From Syncephalis fuscata (Eukaryota > Zoopagomycota > Zoopagomycetes > Zoopagales > Piptocephalidaceae), in NCBI GenBank assembly GCA_025786725.1, contig JAHLTZ010000033.1, forward strand, positions 62,001 through 126,000: 64,000 bases of DNA, read 5' to 3'. The position numbers and the translations under genes were made by a program. A model generated the notes under the pieces. The model saw only the letters and a program-made list of their open reading frames with translations, did not search any database and was not told where the DNA came from. Each line of letters starts with the position of its first letter. Position 1 is the first letter of the stretch. Positions 12,135-24,574 of this stretch are shown one piece after another.

Positions 12135-13012
12135 ATTAAAAAAATAGCAATTGTTTAATTAATAAAATGCTAAAGCTACGTATAACTTTACGTACAATAA
12201 AGCAAATTGCTTGATATTTTGCACAAGTATGCGTATAACATGTAGTAGCTACTGGCAAAGTATACCGTTATTGTATTGTGTGATGGGGTAGTAGCTGCGA
12301 TAATACACTAATAAATGTGCAAAAATGGCAGTTTTTAGTCATTTATGCTTGTATAAACAAAATACAGCAAAATGATTGCCAGATTCGAGTTCCCCGTGCT
12401 TGGCTGTATCGTTTGGTATGACTTATAGAGCAATTATTTTTTGCAAAAAATGTTAGCCAAAAATACGATTTACGCGTAAATAGTTAACAAAAATTTAAGC
12501 TATATGTATATCAATAGCATAGATTACCACTGTATATCGGTATTTGTTTATATTAACTTGTTGTTATGATTGTTATAGTATTGTAAGTTTTAAATTTATT
12601 TAATTTAATTTAATTTTTGCTATTAATTTCTAAAATCATATAGTTTAATTATCTTTTTCAAATTCAAATATTTACGTAAATCGTATTTTTGGCTAAATTT
12701 TTTGCAAAAATAATGTTCTATAAGTCATACCAAACGATACAGCCAAGCACGGGGAACTCAAATTTGGCAATCGTTTTGCTGTATTTTGTTTATACAAGTC
12801 ATAAATGACTAAAAACTGCTATTTTTGCACATTTATTAGTGTATTATCGCAGCTACTACCCCATCACCAATACAATCACGGTATACTTTGCCAGTAGTTA
12901 GCTATATGTTATACGCACACTTGTGCAAAATATCAAGCAATCTGCTTTATTATACGTAAAGATATACGTAGCTTTAGCATTTTATTAATTAAACAATTGC
13001 TATTTTTTTTAA
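12135..13012. repeat. Foldback palindrome, copy A
   Basis: Two inverted arms of about 350 bases (12135-12486 and 12668-13012) flank a spacer of about 180 bases. Outer ends pair as TAAAAAAATAGCAATTG with CAATTGCTATTTTTTTTA, and inner ends as GCCAAAAATACGATTTACG with CGTAAATCGTATTTTTGGC. A shared internal block is CGAGTTCCCCGTGCTTGGCT and its reverse complement. The spacer is AT-rich and non-coding. The form fits a foldback/MITE-like element or a hairpin-RNA source; no coding capacity is seen. The second copy is at 58643-59480. Confidence 0.85.
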
Positions 13013-13297
13013 CTTATATACCATTGTCTTTAGCATCCAATAATATTAAATTTACTATTCTAATACTTCTGATACTATCATGGCGTTAACGCAATATTTT
13101 TGCAATTAAATTGTAAAATAGCATTATATTGATATTTTAAACGACATGAATAAAATAGTGTATTATATACATATGGCAAGTGAATATTTGTTTGCCATAG
13201 CTTTAAAAATAATTACATAAAGTGATATGCTGTATTAATGATGTATAATATAAAATATTTAACTTTTATCAATATAGATACTTGATAAATTTAGTGC
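13013..13297. other. AT-rich spacer
   Basis: Short AT-rich DNA between the foldback and the 3' end of the monooxygenase remnant. Nothing coding is visible. Confidence 0.3.
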
Positions 13298-15238
13298 TTA
13301 TTTCTGCATACCAATTGAACTTAAATGATTACCGAATGCTACCGCTGCTTCATGCAATAGCATATGCGCTGCAGTGTAAGTGTCTAGTCGAATAAGATAT
13401 ACAGCGTGCTCGTTTAAACGTGTGCATTGATACATGTCTGCTATTGTCATGTTGTCGTATTGTTTGCCTTGATTCATGTCGACATAAACTGGTGCATCGT
13501 TAAACTTTTTGTTTAACTGCGCTATCAGCAATGTTGTTTGTGCAGATAATTCAACTGCATTGTTGCTGTTTCGTGTACCATGGATCACAAGTATGGTAAT
13601 ACTGCCGACTTTTATGCTTTGAATGTTATTATCAAGTTTTTAATTGATCCATAGTGTCTAGTGGCAGTTGGCATGTGTTTGTTTCTACAGCGTTGTTAGC
13701 AATAGTTGCAAGGCTACTATCAATAAATATGATGGCTTTGTATGATTTATTATTTTGTGCATAAAAGTGACGAGTACGCGTATTGGTGCAGTTGGCTGGA
13801 TCGACGACCTGACAATCAAGGGCACGCGAACCTGATACACAGATAGGAGCTGAAAACAAGTTAAATGGAAACCAATTAAAAAAATTTTATAATGAGGCAG
13901 CCTTGGACCATGCTGGTGTATCTGCAAATATACTACAATAATCAGATAAAGGATATTTGATGCAAAGTTGGGAATGTGTTTTTAATTTCGGGCGTGTCAT
14001 GAATAAAGGAAGTCGTTGTATTAGCGGTAAAAAGTATAAAAAGGCAGTTACTTTTCAGTCGCTTGAAAAACGTTTTACAAAATTTTTTGATAGCTCAACA
14101 ACACCATCGGCAACAAGAATTCGTTCTGTTTCGTATGACTTTAATAAATCCGATTTGGCATATCCGTGATAAACCATGCCTATTTTCCACGCAATGTTTT
14201 CTGCATCTTGTAAAACCCAGATTCATTCCCTGTCCACCTGCAGGACTGTGTACGTGTGCAGCATCGCCACAAATAAATACACACCCATCTTCGGAAATAT
14301 ACTGCAAAGCACGTCGCTCATTTATGCTGAACATTGAAAATGACAATATTTGCGGATTGCCAAAGTCCATTGGGAGAAAACAACGCCTAGCCTCCTCAAC
14401 TAGCTCCTCTTCTGTTGGATCTGGCGCATTAACATCCCAATTTAAAAAATGCGATATTTGTTGTTACCGCATACACAAATGCCTATTATAAACCCATCTG
14501 GTTTATTAATAGACCTAAAAATAAATCAACAATAGTATAACACATAATTGGCACACTTACCACGCTACTGGTAACCAATCCACATCAACTTCGGCGTCAA
14601 AACCTACTATACGATTTCCAGGGGATTGTCCGTTAAACTAGGCGCCTACAGCTTTACGTATTTTACTGCGTCCGCCGTTACATCCAGCTATATAAAATGT
14701 CTGGCGCGTTATAACTTCATCCAAATCGACTCTCTTAAACTGGATACTGATTTGCTTATTGTCATCGATTGATTCGTGTGAAATGTACTTCCATCCCCAT
14801 TTTACGTAAATTACTAATTCAGCTAGTCTTTCGTAAAGTAGAGATTCCGTGCTGTTTTGACCACATGCCAGTGCTATAGGATATTTGCAACGAATACAAT
14901 CAACAAACGTGCTTTCTAAAAAATGTTATTATGGATTTCAAGCCATCCATTAAATAAGTTTCCAGCTGCCAGTAATTTTTCCGCTAATTCATAACAAACA
15001 AATATTTCAAGAACACGTGGGTGTACGCCAGAAGCACGCCATTCTGTAGTTTGCTTGTGATTACGTTCTATTCAATTTATGTATATATTAGCTTAATATT
15101 GCTTTTAATCTTTGCAACTACCATTGATCTCCACAGGAACGCCAATTTCTGTTAGCACAAGAGCAGCCATCAATCCCACCGACCCTGCACCGACAATGAC
15201 TACAGGTTGTTTATGTTTGATTCTTGACCAACACTCAT
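13298..15238 (-). pseudogene. Phenol-hydroxylase-like FAD monooxygenase, multiply interrupted
   Basis: Aromatic-ring hydroxylases of this class use FAD and NADPH. Domains appear in order. The FAD dinucleotide fold is QPVVIVGAGSVGLMAALVL, with an intron at 15121-15068. Next come RASGVHPRVLEIF, then ALACGQNSTESLLYERLAEL, GCNGGRSKIRKAVGA, the second FAD motif ICGDAAHVHSPAGGQGMNLG, and AENIAWKIGMV in another frame. Last is a thioredoxin-like C-terminal part (APICVSGSRALDCQVV, IIFIDSS, VYLIRLDTY). Lesions: no in-frame ATG joined to the fold (near 15215), a T-run shift near 14920, an in-frame TAG at 14638-14640, an A-run shift near 14446 and a shift near 14215. With this many lesions, including a nonsense codon, decay is more likely than error alone. 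Confidence 0.75.
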
Positions 15239-17330
15239 AGCTAGTTTAGGCTTGAAAAAAGATATATACGTGACTATAGTTAGACTAAAGTGTTGTGATG
15301 ATATGTTGAATAGTAAGTAGCAAAAAGAACATCTTTGGAGGAGTATTTATACTACTTGAGACTTGAAGTGTATACGCGGATAAATTACCATCTCATATGC
15401 ACAGTTTACTTACCTCGATGTCACGCGAGAATATGCAACGGATAAAATTGTATCTTAATCCAAAAGCTAAGGGCATAGACTTATGAAACTGCCCCTCGCT
15501 ATTTCCTATGTACCCGTTTGAATCATAGCCAAGAAGCAATGACCCATAACTGTTACATATCTATACTTATTTTATATTTAAACGATTCTATATATTGTTC
15601 TACCTAGTAAAAAAGGAAAACATGACACTCATTTGGCCTAACGGACTTGGACAAATTTGAAGCAATTAAAATTGAGTAAAATGTCAATAGACACATTCTG
15701 CAGCCTTTGATAATTCATTGGCATCCAATTAAAGTCGGTTCATTTTTCTATGCATTTGGTATTATGCCAAATTTGTTGTATATTCAGTAGTTTTTATTTA
15801 AAATCAATTATACACTATAAAATACGTTTGAACAATTTGTTAACTCATCTAGAAACTAATTATAAAATTTATGTACTTTATTTTCTTTTTGAAGTTTCGG
15901 GTAAACTAATACATTGCCTTATAAGCTGTTTACAAGCATTAAGGGTCCAGTAACATGTAACATGTATTTTACCGTATGCTGAACTTAGAAAACACGCTAT
16001 ATGACTACAAAACAATGTATAGGAGTACTGGTTGCATGGATAATCGATGTTCTAACTCTGAATCCAACGATTTATTATTGTTATGCCGTGTCTTGTATTA
16101 ATAGTGTCATGTATGCATTTGTCAGTTATTACATTACAATGCAACACATCTTCTGCAAGATATTCGAAATAAACGGTGGAGTCAGTATATTTATGCAGCA
16201 TTGTTTTTAAACTACGTTAGTAATGGCAATAAAAGGCCAGTAGCATAGCTAATCAAGTATGCAAAAGTACACGCAACGTTGTTAAAGTTGCTATATTTAA
16301 GTATAATAACATAGATTTAAAAAATAAATATTTTCAAAAATAGATAAAACGAATAGCTACTGGTTGTAAAATATTATTTATTTGTTTAATAAAATAGATA
16401 GACTTATATACTGATTATTCACGGATAATAATAATAATAATATAGCTATAATGAATCATAACACTGTTACCATCCTAATGTTCTGGACAGGATCTTGCAA
16501 AAGTGCAATAAAATATACCGTAAAATTAGATGATCTGTTAAAGCTGCATGTGATCGGTCGGTCACAAAAATAAAACATATATCAAATATTAGCACTAATC
16601 GCTAACAACAAATAACCATTACAAAATTATAGCTAGTAAATGCTTTTTAGCTGTGAGTATATGAGCAATTACATGAACTGATGCATTGCTTTAATGATAA
16701 AATGTTTTATAGCATTTATATCCAATTATTAGCCATGTTTACTACATAATAATAGTGCTATTTAATATTAATAAATACAATATGATCATAGTAGTATCTT
16801 ATTTCTACTTAATCTATACAAACTATTCAGCTCATCACAATTAACTATGTTAATTAATGCCAATAGGCAATAAGTTTATTAGCAATAACAATATCAAAAA
16901 GCCAACGCACTGTATTATGAGCATTAAGGTAAGCGTTAATAAGTATCAGAAACTAACATTATAGGATAGCGCTAGGATAAGGCGTTGCTTGGTCATCTAA
17001 GCTGCGGCTTCTAAAACTAAAAATGTAACATTGTAATGATGAATTAAATTTGCTTTGTGTTTATTAAAAATAAAATTTAAATTGATAATATTTTGGTTTT
17101 ACTTCATATTACTATTAAAAGTGTAAAGTGGTTAAATTTTATAATTATTATTTTTGTTCATTATGCACGTATTCATTAACCTAAGCTAGAATAACTTATT
17201 TATTACTGATTATTAACAATAACTGAACTACTTTTTTAGGTCAAGCCCAGAAGTAACGGTATTAATTTAGACTTATTGTTGTTATAAATAAATTGCAAGT
17301 AATAAATTCAGTTTATTTTCAATTACACAA
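15239..17330. other. Gene-poor AT-rich region
   Basis: About 2 kb without a supportable gene. Short frames at 15750-15953 and 16001-16210 (+) are hydrophobic, AT-driven and without known motifs. No tRNA or tandem array seen. Confidence 0.4.
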
Positions 17331-19096
17331 TTAATTGCGAGGTAGATCAGAAGCTTGTTCTGCTACAGCATAAGTCCATATAGCCAATGCGGCAGCATTC
17401 TTGGCCAATTGTTCTGGTTTCAAAATGACATTTGATCACCGTGGCTATATTCAATATAATTAATTAGTAAATAAACAATAAACAGTTTAAATAGCTACCT
17501 GTGATGAATGTCAAAGTAGCTATAATTGATCCCAGGAGCTCCCCCGGTAATTGGATCGCGCGATAGTAAGCCAGCACAAGGTACGCCAGCCTTGCAAAGT
17601 GGCGCAATATCGGCACCTGTGTCACCCGCTATTAATTCATACACAATCTGTTAATGCACTATTAGTAGTAACAAGCATCAACTTACACACGACAGTAACA
17701 TCACCGGCAAATTGACCAACCTTAGGCTTTTGAAAATTTTGGCCAATCGATCTCAGGATATTGGCCGCATTATTACCTCCCGAAAACATTATGCCAGCTG
17801 GTTCAAAATTGCCAAGATCAGTCTCAAGTGCCATAACATGATTTTTTAGTTCATAGTTATGAGCAGCCGCATAGCCATTTCCACCAGCATTTCCTTGCTC
17901 TTCGTCAGTCCATAGAACAAGTCGTACTACAAATAACGTCAGTAAATAAAACAAAAGTATACTATTACTTACCGGTACGCTTAGGCCGTTGAGGCAAGCG
18001 AGAAATAGCCCGTAATGCCTCCCAGCTAGTGAAAGCGCCAGCACCATCATCAACAGCACCGATTCCAATATCCCATCTAGATCATTCGATAAATAAACAT
18101 TTTTAATGTTCCATCATGTTGCTACTTACGAATCATATGTCCACCCATAAAACAATCTTTTCAGGCGATTCACGGCCTTTTACGTCAACCACAATGTTGT
18201 AGCCATCATACTCTTTGGGATCAAGACGCGATTCAGTATAAAAGCGCAAGCGGGGCACTCTATATCTATTGGGATTACTCATCGCACGATTATATATGGA
18301 TTCAAGTTCGCTCGCGTCATTTCGGCTAATAGCTGCGACTGGTATTGTGCTGGTAGAGTTAAGCCAGTATGGAGAGTATTACTTGATTTTGGTGTAACAG
18401 ACGCAATAATAGCGGCCACCGCGCCGTATCTTGCTGCTTCCTGAGCTCCTCGTAGACGGTAAGCAACAGTGGCTTCGTAACCTTGCCACGGTTCGTTATA
18501 AAGCACAATTTTACCGCGGATTCTTTGCTGGCCCAGCCTGGCCAACTCGTCGAAGTTACGCACAACAACAATGTCAGATTCAATGCTTTTAGACGGTGTA
18601 GCAGCCGATCTACCTAGAGTAGTCATTTGAATACCACGCGCTTGACCCCTCGGGAGATTTTCAGGATTGATATAATGAATGTATTCACGTCCTCGGGTCC
18701 AATGCTTAACCTTGACTATTTCCATTATTGGATTAAGGCCATCGGCTTTCATTTGGCCAACAATCCAATTTGTTGACTGGCAATTATCGGTATTCATTTA
18801 GTCGACAATAATCAATTTGCACGCCACTTACATCCGCCAATCCTTTCGATCCAGTAAGACGTGAGCCAAATCTTGATGTCATTTCATTCAATCGATCCCA
18901 AACGATACTACTATAATATATAAGTATAAAAATTACAACAACATAATGCTTACCGGGTAGCAAGTGTAAAGCTGGACAGCCATTGAATATTTGCATCAAA
19001 ATTAGCATCCAAGTCGGCGTCACCTGTCTCTCGTTTCTCCAATGAAGCTGCATTGACCATTAGAGCAGAAATAAGCAGAAAATATAGCGACTTCAT
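17331..19096 (-). CDS. Carboxypeptidase Q-like M28 metallopeptidase (several frame breaks)
   Basis: Secreted or lysosomal zinc dipeptidase of family M28. The start MKSLYFLLISALMVNAASLE is a signal peptide. Exons 1-3 are 19096-18954, 18910-18832 and from 18776; the last begins near 17446. Landmarks: SRLTGSKGLAD, NWIVGQMKADGLNPI, the PA-domain-like insert RIRGKIVLYNEPWQGYEA, GYNIVVDVKGRESPEKIV, then the zinc-site region GGHM..SWDIGIGAVDDGAG, LVLWTDEEQGNAGG, ALETDLGNFEPAG, AGDTGADIAPLCKAGVP and a final HGDQM. Zinc ligands His, Asp, Glu, Asp and His are all recognisable. Frame breaks occur near 18283, 18150, 18133 and 17424, each one base, mostly at T or A runs, so the gene may be intact in reality. 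Confidence 0.85.
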
Positions 19097-20632
19097 GATT
19101 AATAGTTTGTTAGTCGTAATAATAAAAGTAAAATGTTGGCAATGTAAAATAGAAAAAATGAGATGATTATGGATATGTAACAGATGATTTTATGGCAATA
19201 AATACATCTTTTAAATAGTGTTGCCTTTGCCTAAAGTTGGACAAACACGGGTGCACTGTAAACATACTTAATAATTCAAGGTGAAGTAATTGAAAACAAA
19301 TGGCGTATACCTATTGCAAAATGGCTTAATCTGGTAATGCGTAATTGTATTGTCCAGATTTAAAATCCGTATATACATTTTGTATATTGCTATCCAGGCT
19401 ATGGCTATTTTTATACCATTAACTAATTATATTAATTAACTTAATGATTTTATTAAATTAAATTAGTATTTTAATGTATAAAGAATAAAACCCGCACCAA
19501 AATGTTAAGGCGAGCAACAACGTAAATGATCAGTAGCTATAGAATATGAATTGATTACTTGCATCAAAATAACCTGTTTGCCCTATGAATTACAGGGCCG
19601 TTGAGGATAAATATTGAAACATACAAGTATTGAAAGGCTTTTCTACCATGTAAATGCGCTTCTGACATTCTTAATACTTGCTGTTTTCCTTTTTTAGATA
19701 TCTAGCCTATTTTTTTGTAAACGCAATAGTATTACAAAAGGCTATAATTATCGCTGTTCTACTTTTATTACAGCCAATGCGGTAATTACAGTAGCAGTTG
19801 ATATTAAACTAGATAGGTTTTGTCGTACAGCTATGTTAATAGTTTAAGATATTGTCAAAAATTGCTATCAAGGCCAATAGCAATTGTACAGCTCAAGGCA
19901 ATCAATGGCTCTATGGGCTTGGCAAAGCTAGTAATTACTATTAGGCAATACTTGGGAATAATGCTTTGTTAATGAACCATATAGTTCTACTAATGTTAAA
20001 TTTAACATTGCTCTATTAAATAATATTTAATTGATTCAGCTATCAACAAGTAATAAATGGCTATTCATTTAAATAAGAATAAAAGTGTTATTTAATAGAT
20101 AGTAAATATCAACTACTCTTTTAATAATATATTTGTAGAAACAATGTCTCTAATAAATGAATATATATATGAAGAAAGTCACAGCATTGTGGCTTATTAG
20201 AAAAGAAAAGGCCGTAATTGAAAGAGAGAGAGAGCAAGAAAAAAGCGACAAGAAAGTTAACGCGTATGGGTATGTGCACAAATAAAGATGAAATGAAACG
20301 AAATGAGAGTGTTATTGTTGTTACATTGTAGCTTTTGCACTTGACCAATTCTTTTCAATACGGCATTAATACCAGCCTGACGTCCATACACATATAACTG
20401 TTTCCTTGAATGATCGGTTAATGTCATCCATCGACCACTCCTTGTTTATCGTGTAGCTACGTTGCTGTCCCGTTCTTGAGTCGATATTGATATAATAGCA
20501 ATACTAGGAATAAAGCTAACTATACTTTATCACTAATATTAACCATTATTGCTGCTGCTGCTACGGCTACTACCAATATTGTCGCTACTTATTAGCAAAT
20601 CCCATCAAAACTATACCTAGCACTGATTATTA
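19097..20632. other. Intergenic, no gene supported
   Basis: AT-rich region upstream of the carboxypeptidase and downstream of the coiled-coil gene. A short frame at 20121-20348 (-) is low complexity. No repeat was matched elsewhere in the window. Confidence 0.4.
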
Positions 20633-23600
20633 TTATGAAAAGCGATGGTTTGTCAATTCGGCAACATCATGCTGTTTAAGTACACGTACAGTCATGTTAT
20701 GTTCGCCGGTAGCATGCAACTCAAGCGATTCTAGCTTTTGGCACACATCTTCAGAGATGGCGTGGCCATTTAGCTGTGCTACTGAGCTATTGGACTGCTG
20801 GTTTTCAAATGCTTTGATGCGGGCCCGTAGCTCTTTCGTTTCTGTTTCAAGTTCGGCAATACGCTCCTCGCGTACTTCGGCTTCGTTGGCGCTAAATTCG
20901 GCCAGATCACGTTGCTCTGTTACTTTACTACGTACACGCGTCAGTTCACCTTCATAGTTTTGTAGCTGACCACGTAATTCAGTAATGCGTGCATCTTCAT
21001 TGCTGTCCCGTGCCCGAAGTTGTCCACGTAGCTCATCTATTTGTCCATTTAATTTATCCATTTCTTCACGTTTACCGGCCATCAATCCTCGTACACCATC
21101 TAATGTTGCGGCAAGTTCATCGCGATCAGCACGGCTACGAGCAAGTTCTGTTTCAAGTAGTACACCCTTTTCCACAGTAGCACGTAACTCGGCTTCGGCC
21201 TCAGCTAGTCGTGAACCAGCAGTAGCCAGTGCGCGTGACTTTGCCTCTAGCTCTGAGCGTATTTCTGCTACTCGTGCATCGGCCTTTTCGCTTGCTTGGT
21301 GTAGATCCTTTTCAAGTCCTTGCACTGCTTCTTCTGCGTATTCACGTTCCATTCGTGCCACCAATAGCTTTTCAGCGGCCGATTGTGCAGTTTCTTCCAA
21401 ATCTTCACAGCGGTCACGAATTTGGTCGCGTTCTTGTCGAAGCTGGCGTAGTTCAGCGCGTGCATCTTCGGCCTCTGTTGCTAAATCACGTTCACGCTCG
21501 CTAAGCTGGCGTATTTTGCTTTGGGCCTCAGCTAGACTATCCTTCGTACGTTGGTGATCGCTTTGAGCTGCGTTAAGCTCGGCTTTTGCACAAACAACTT
21601 GCATCTCCTTTTCGTCTAGTTCGGCATTCAAACGACTAACTCGTTCACGCATTGTTGTCAATTCTTGATCTAAACGTTCACGATCTGCATCATTCACGGC
21701 AATAGATGGTGGTGGACCAGATCGCGATGATACAGGTGGCGCTAAACTTGATAGCGATGGCACATCGATCGATGAGTGTGGTGAACCAAATATTTCGCCC
21801 ATAACTTCACCACCGCCAATAAACGATCCGGTACTGCCGCCAAGGCCACTAAGTTCTGATGCAAATGAACGACCCATCGTCTCATCGTGTAGACTGGTGA
21901 AAGAGCCAGTGGGTGAAAGGCCACCACGTAGATTGCCATCGCCAAGATGCCCACCATATGATCTATCCATTGAACTTTCAATAAGCATTGGATCGCCACC
22001 CATCATTGTAACTTCTTCAAGTTGGCTTGTCAGCGTTTCAATCTCCGATTCTAAACGTGTACGAATAGACTGTTCATCGGACAATTGGTGTTGCAGCTCT
22101 TGTTGTCCGCGTTCTAGATTTACTACTTGCGATGTATAGTCTTGGCAACGCTGCTCAAGTTCTTGGCACGTTTCAACTGCAGTACGCGCTTCACGTCGTG
22201 CCGTTTCAACTTGCTGGTCGCGTTGGCGTAATTGCTGCGTAACTTGTTCAAGTCGTTGAGTTATTTCGGCAACTGTATCTTCATGCGCGCCTTTATTTGC
22301 CTCTTGTTTAACCAATAAAGCACGTTGTCGGTTAACATTCGTTTTAAGATCGCGTACTTCAGCTTGTAGTTCTTCCTTCTCGTTTTCTATCTGTTGCAAC
22401 TTGGCCTCTAAGGCAATTAGCTGTTCTGTCTGCTCTTCAAAGACACGATGTTCATCGCTATGTTCTTGAGTTAACGATGCTACTCGGCGATCGGCTACAT
22501 CTAATTTAGACTCCATTTCGGCTGATCGTTTACGATAACGCTCAGCCTCGGCATTACTTAACAGCTGCTCCTGCGCCAGCTCCCCGTTCATTGCCTCCAA
22601 TTCGCGGCATCGTTCCTCAAGCGAGTCTTGTTGCGCAGCCATGATAGTAAATGCACGCGATGACTCACGTACTAACTGATCATATTCTTCACGCAACTGA
22701 CGCAACGACTCGCTATCCTCCGTCTCGCCCGTGCTAAAATACTTGGCCTCTCGGTCGCGGGCCTCGGTCAGCTCGTGGCGCAAGTCCACAAGCTCTTGTT
22801 CTCTCCTTTCTAACTCTTGTTGCATCTGATCGATAAGAATGTGTCGGTTAACTGAGTCCTCGAGCTTGATTGAAGACGTCGTACCTCTGCGGTCCTTGCC
22901 GTTAATTCCTCGTCCTTTTCTACTACCCGTGCCGCCAGATCGGCTGAAGCCGCATTATGGATAGCATGCGACGTCTCTTGGTACTTGAGTGCCTCCTCTA
23001 GCTTCATGCGAAGCTGTTCCAGTTCCACTGTACGTTCACGCAAGAGCGAGTCCAATTGATGTACACGTTCCATAAGTCGGGCGTGTTCCTCATTGCGCTC
23101 GGCCAATGACATTTCAAGCTCGCGCAAATGAATGCGCGTTGCCTCAATCTCTCGCTGACGCTGTGCCGACTCTTCGGCCAATTGCGCTTCACGTTGAAGT
23201 AGCGCCTCTTGCTCCAGACGTGCCTGTTCGTCGACTACATTCACCGCAACATCGACCATCTCGCGGCCGTCGTTGCTGCCTTGTGAAGAAGAGCTGGTAC
23301 ACGACATGGATGCAGCGTCATGAAATGCCTCTCAAGTACACGTTTTTCCTCGTTTTGAAAGTCTACCAAGTGTTGTAGTTCAAGTGCACGCCGTTGCAGT
23401 ACTTCGAGCGTGTAGGCAGAGTCGTCGAGTTGTCGGCGAAGTTCACGCGGACTGTCAGAAGAATCAACAGCGTCGAGGTCAGAATTTAAATTGAATGTAA
23501 CACGTTTTTTAGGTGGAGTCGATGCAGGACGTTGAATCAGCTCCACCAACCGAGCACGAGCCGCTGGCAACGCCATATCGGCTGATGCGCGTTTAGAACG

Positions 23601-23777
23601 AGAGCCATCGCGTAGATCAGAGCTGGAACGTGCACGACGAGTTGAACTCGACTGACGCCCATTGGCACTGGAGGCTGATGAAGCGACAGTGGATAAAGGA
23701 CTCCGGCGTGGAGGAGACGTGCCAGTACGGCTTGGTGAATCGGATGTTTGCCCAATCATATCGCGCAGGCACTCCAT
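20633..23777 (-). CDS. Long coiled-coil protein, function unknown (two apparent frameshifts)
   Basis: About 1,050 residues. The N-terminal 150 residues are basic and Ser-rich (MECLRDMIGQTSDSPSRTG, then RRARSSSDLRDGSRSKRASA and PPKKRVTFNLNSDLDAVDSS). A conserved-looking segment LEVLQRRALELQHLVDFQNE leads into an almost unbroken heptad coiled coil rich in E, R, Q and L. This is interrupted around 21700-22000 by a Gly/Ser hinge with SPTGSFTSLHDETMGRSFAS. The architecture resembles cytoskeletal, spindle-pole or Golgi tethers; I cannot name a family. The frame shifts near 23330 (before FHDAASMSCTSSSSQG) and near 22866, where SKLEDSVNRHILIDQMQQEL continues if one A is restored. Start choice: ATG at 23777; an upstream ATG in the same frame would add a hydrophobic tail that looks like untranslated sequence. 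Confidence 0.75.
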
Positions 23778-24521
23778 ACAACACACAAAAGACAAAACTA
23801 ATACAAAAATGCTGCTCACCGAAGCTAGGGACCGAGATTTACAAGATAGTGCTATGATAGTAATAGTATTTATCGTAGCAGTAATAGTAAATAAAGCAAT
23901 ACTATTTCTTATACTATAAATACTACAACACTATATAGTTAATGAATTGTTACAATGACAATGTCTAGTCCGAGGGCAGGCCAATAGTTTTAATACGGAA
24001 GGCCTTGGAAAGGTAGTGGTGGTGGTGGTAAATAGTAGGTAGTGGTAGTAGTGGCGATAATAATAATCAGTCTAAATAGCGAAAAGAAAGTAAAGCTTGT
24101 TAGTATTCTTCTATCGCTTCTATATTAGTATTCTTGTTATGCTTATTTTGGATATTAGCAATAGTTATTGTAGCGAAGAAAAAGCCAACAAAGGCCCTTT
24201 AATTGTTTGTCTTCGCCTCAGCACTACTTTTACATCGACTAGTATTAAAGTATTTATTGTTACACTTTTAACATGTTTACACCTACGCAAATGTATACGT
24301 TGCAGTTGATGCTGTTACTAATGCTGTTGTTATGTTGAATTTGCCGTAATAATGACAATAGCACTGGTATCAATAGGCTTTGGTCACCCGCGTGCGAAAG
24401 AGGGGCGTGTAGAAGGTGGAAAGTAGATAGAATATCAAGTAGAACCACGAGTGCTGCAGTGCAACGTCACCGACTGCATGGCATGAGCCAGTCATAAACG
24501 ATGAATACAACAGACAGGCCG

Positions 24522-24527
24522 ACAAGC

Positions 24528-24572
<45 letters not shown>
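24522..24572. repeat. Microsatellite (GACA)n
   Basis: About 12 near-perfect tetranucleotide units of CAGA/GACA between a unique flank and ACAAATAGACGG. It generates spurious Cys/Leu/Ser repeat frames on -. Confidence 0.95.

Positions 24573-24574
<2 letters not shown>

Larger units (their letters stand above)
9680..12980. repeat. 3.3 kb direct repeat, copy A
   Basis: This segment recurs in the same orientation at 56173-59490 (copy B). Similarity starts at CCAAGTATATATCACTGACA in both and fades in the right arm of the foldback. Differences are mostly one-base indels and a few substitutions. The module carries a CAP/PR-1 gene (-), transmembrane-type open frames (+) and a foldback palindrome. 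No transposase, target-site duplication or terminal repeat of the whole unit is visible, so it may be a segmental duplication or a non-autonomous element. Confidence 0.9.

Noticed and set aside
20694-21557. Long open frames on + opposite the coiled-coil gene
   Set aside because: They are antisense shadows: Ser/Arg-rich translations produced by the biased codons of the coiled coil on the other strand.
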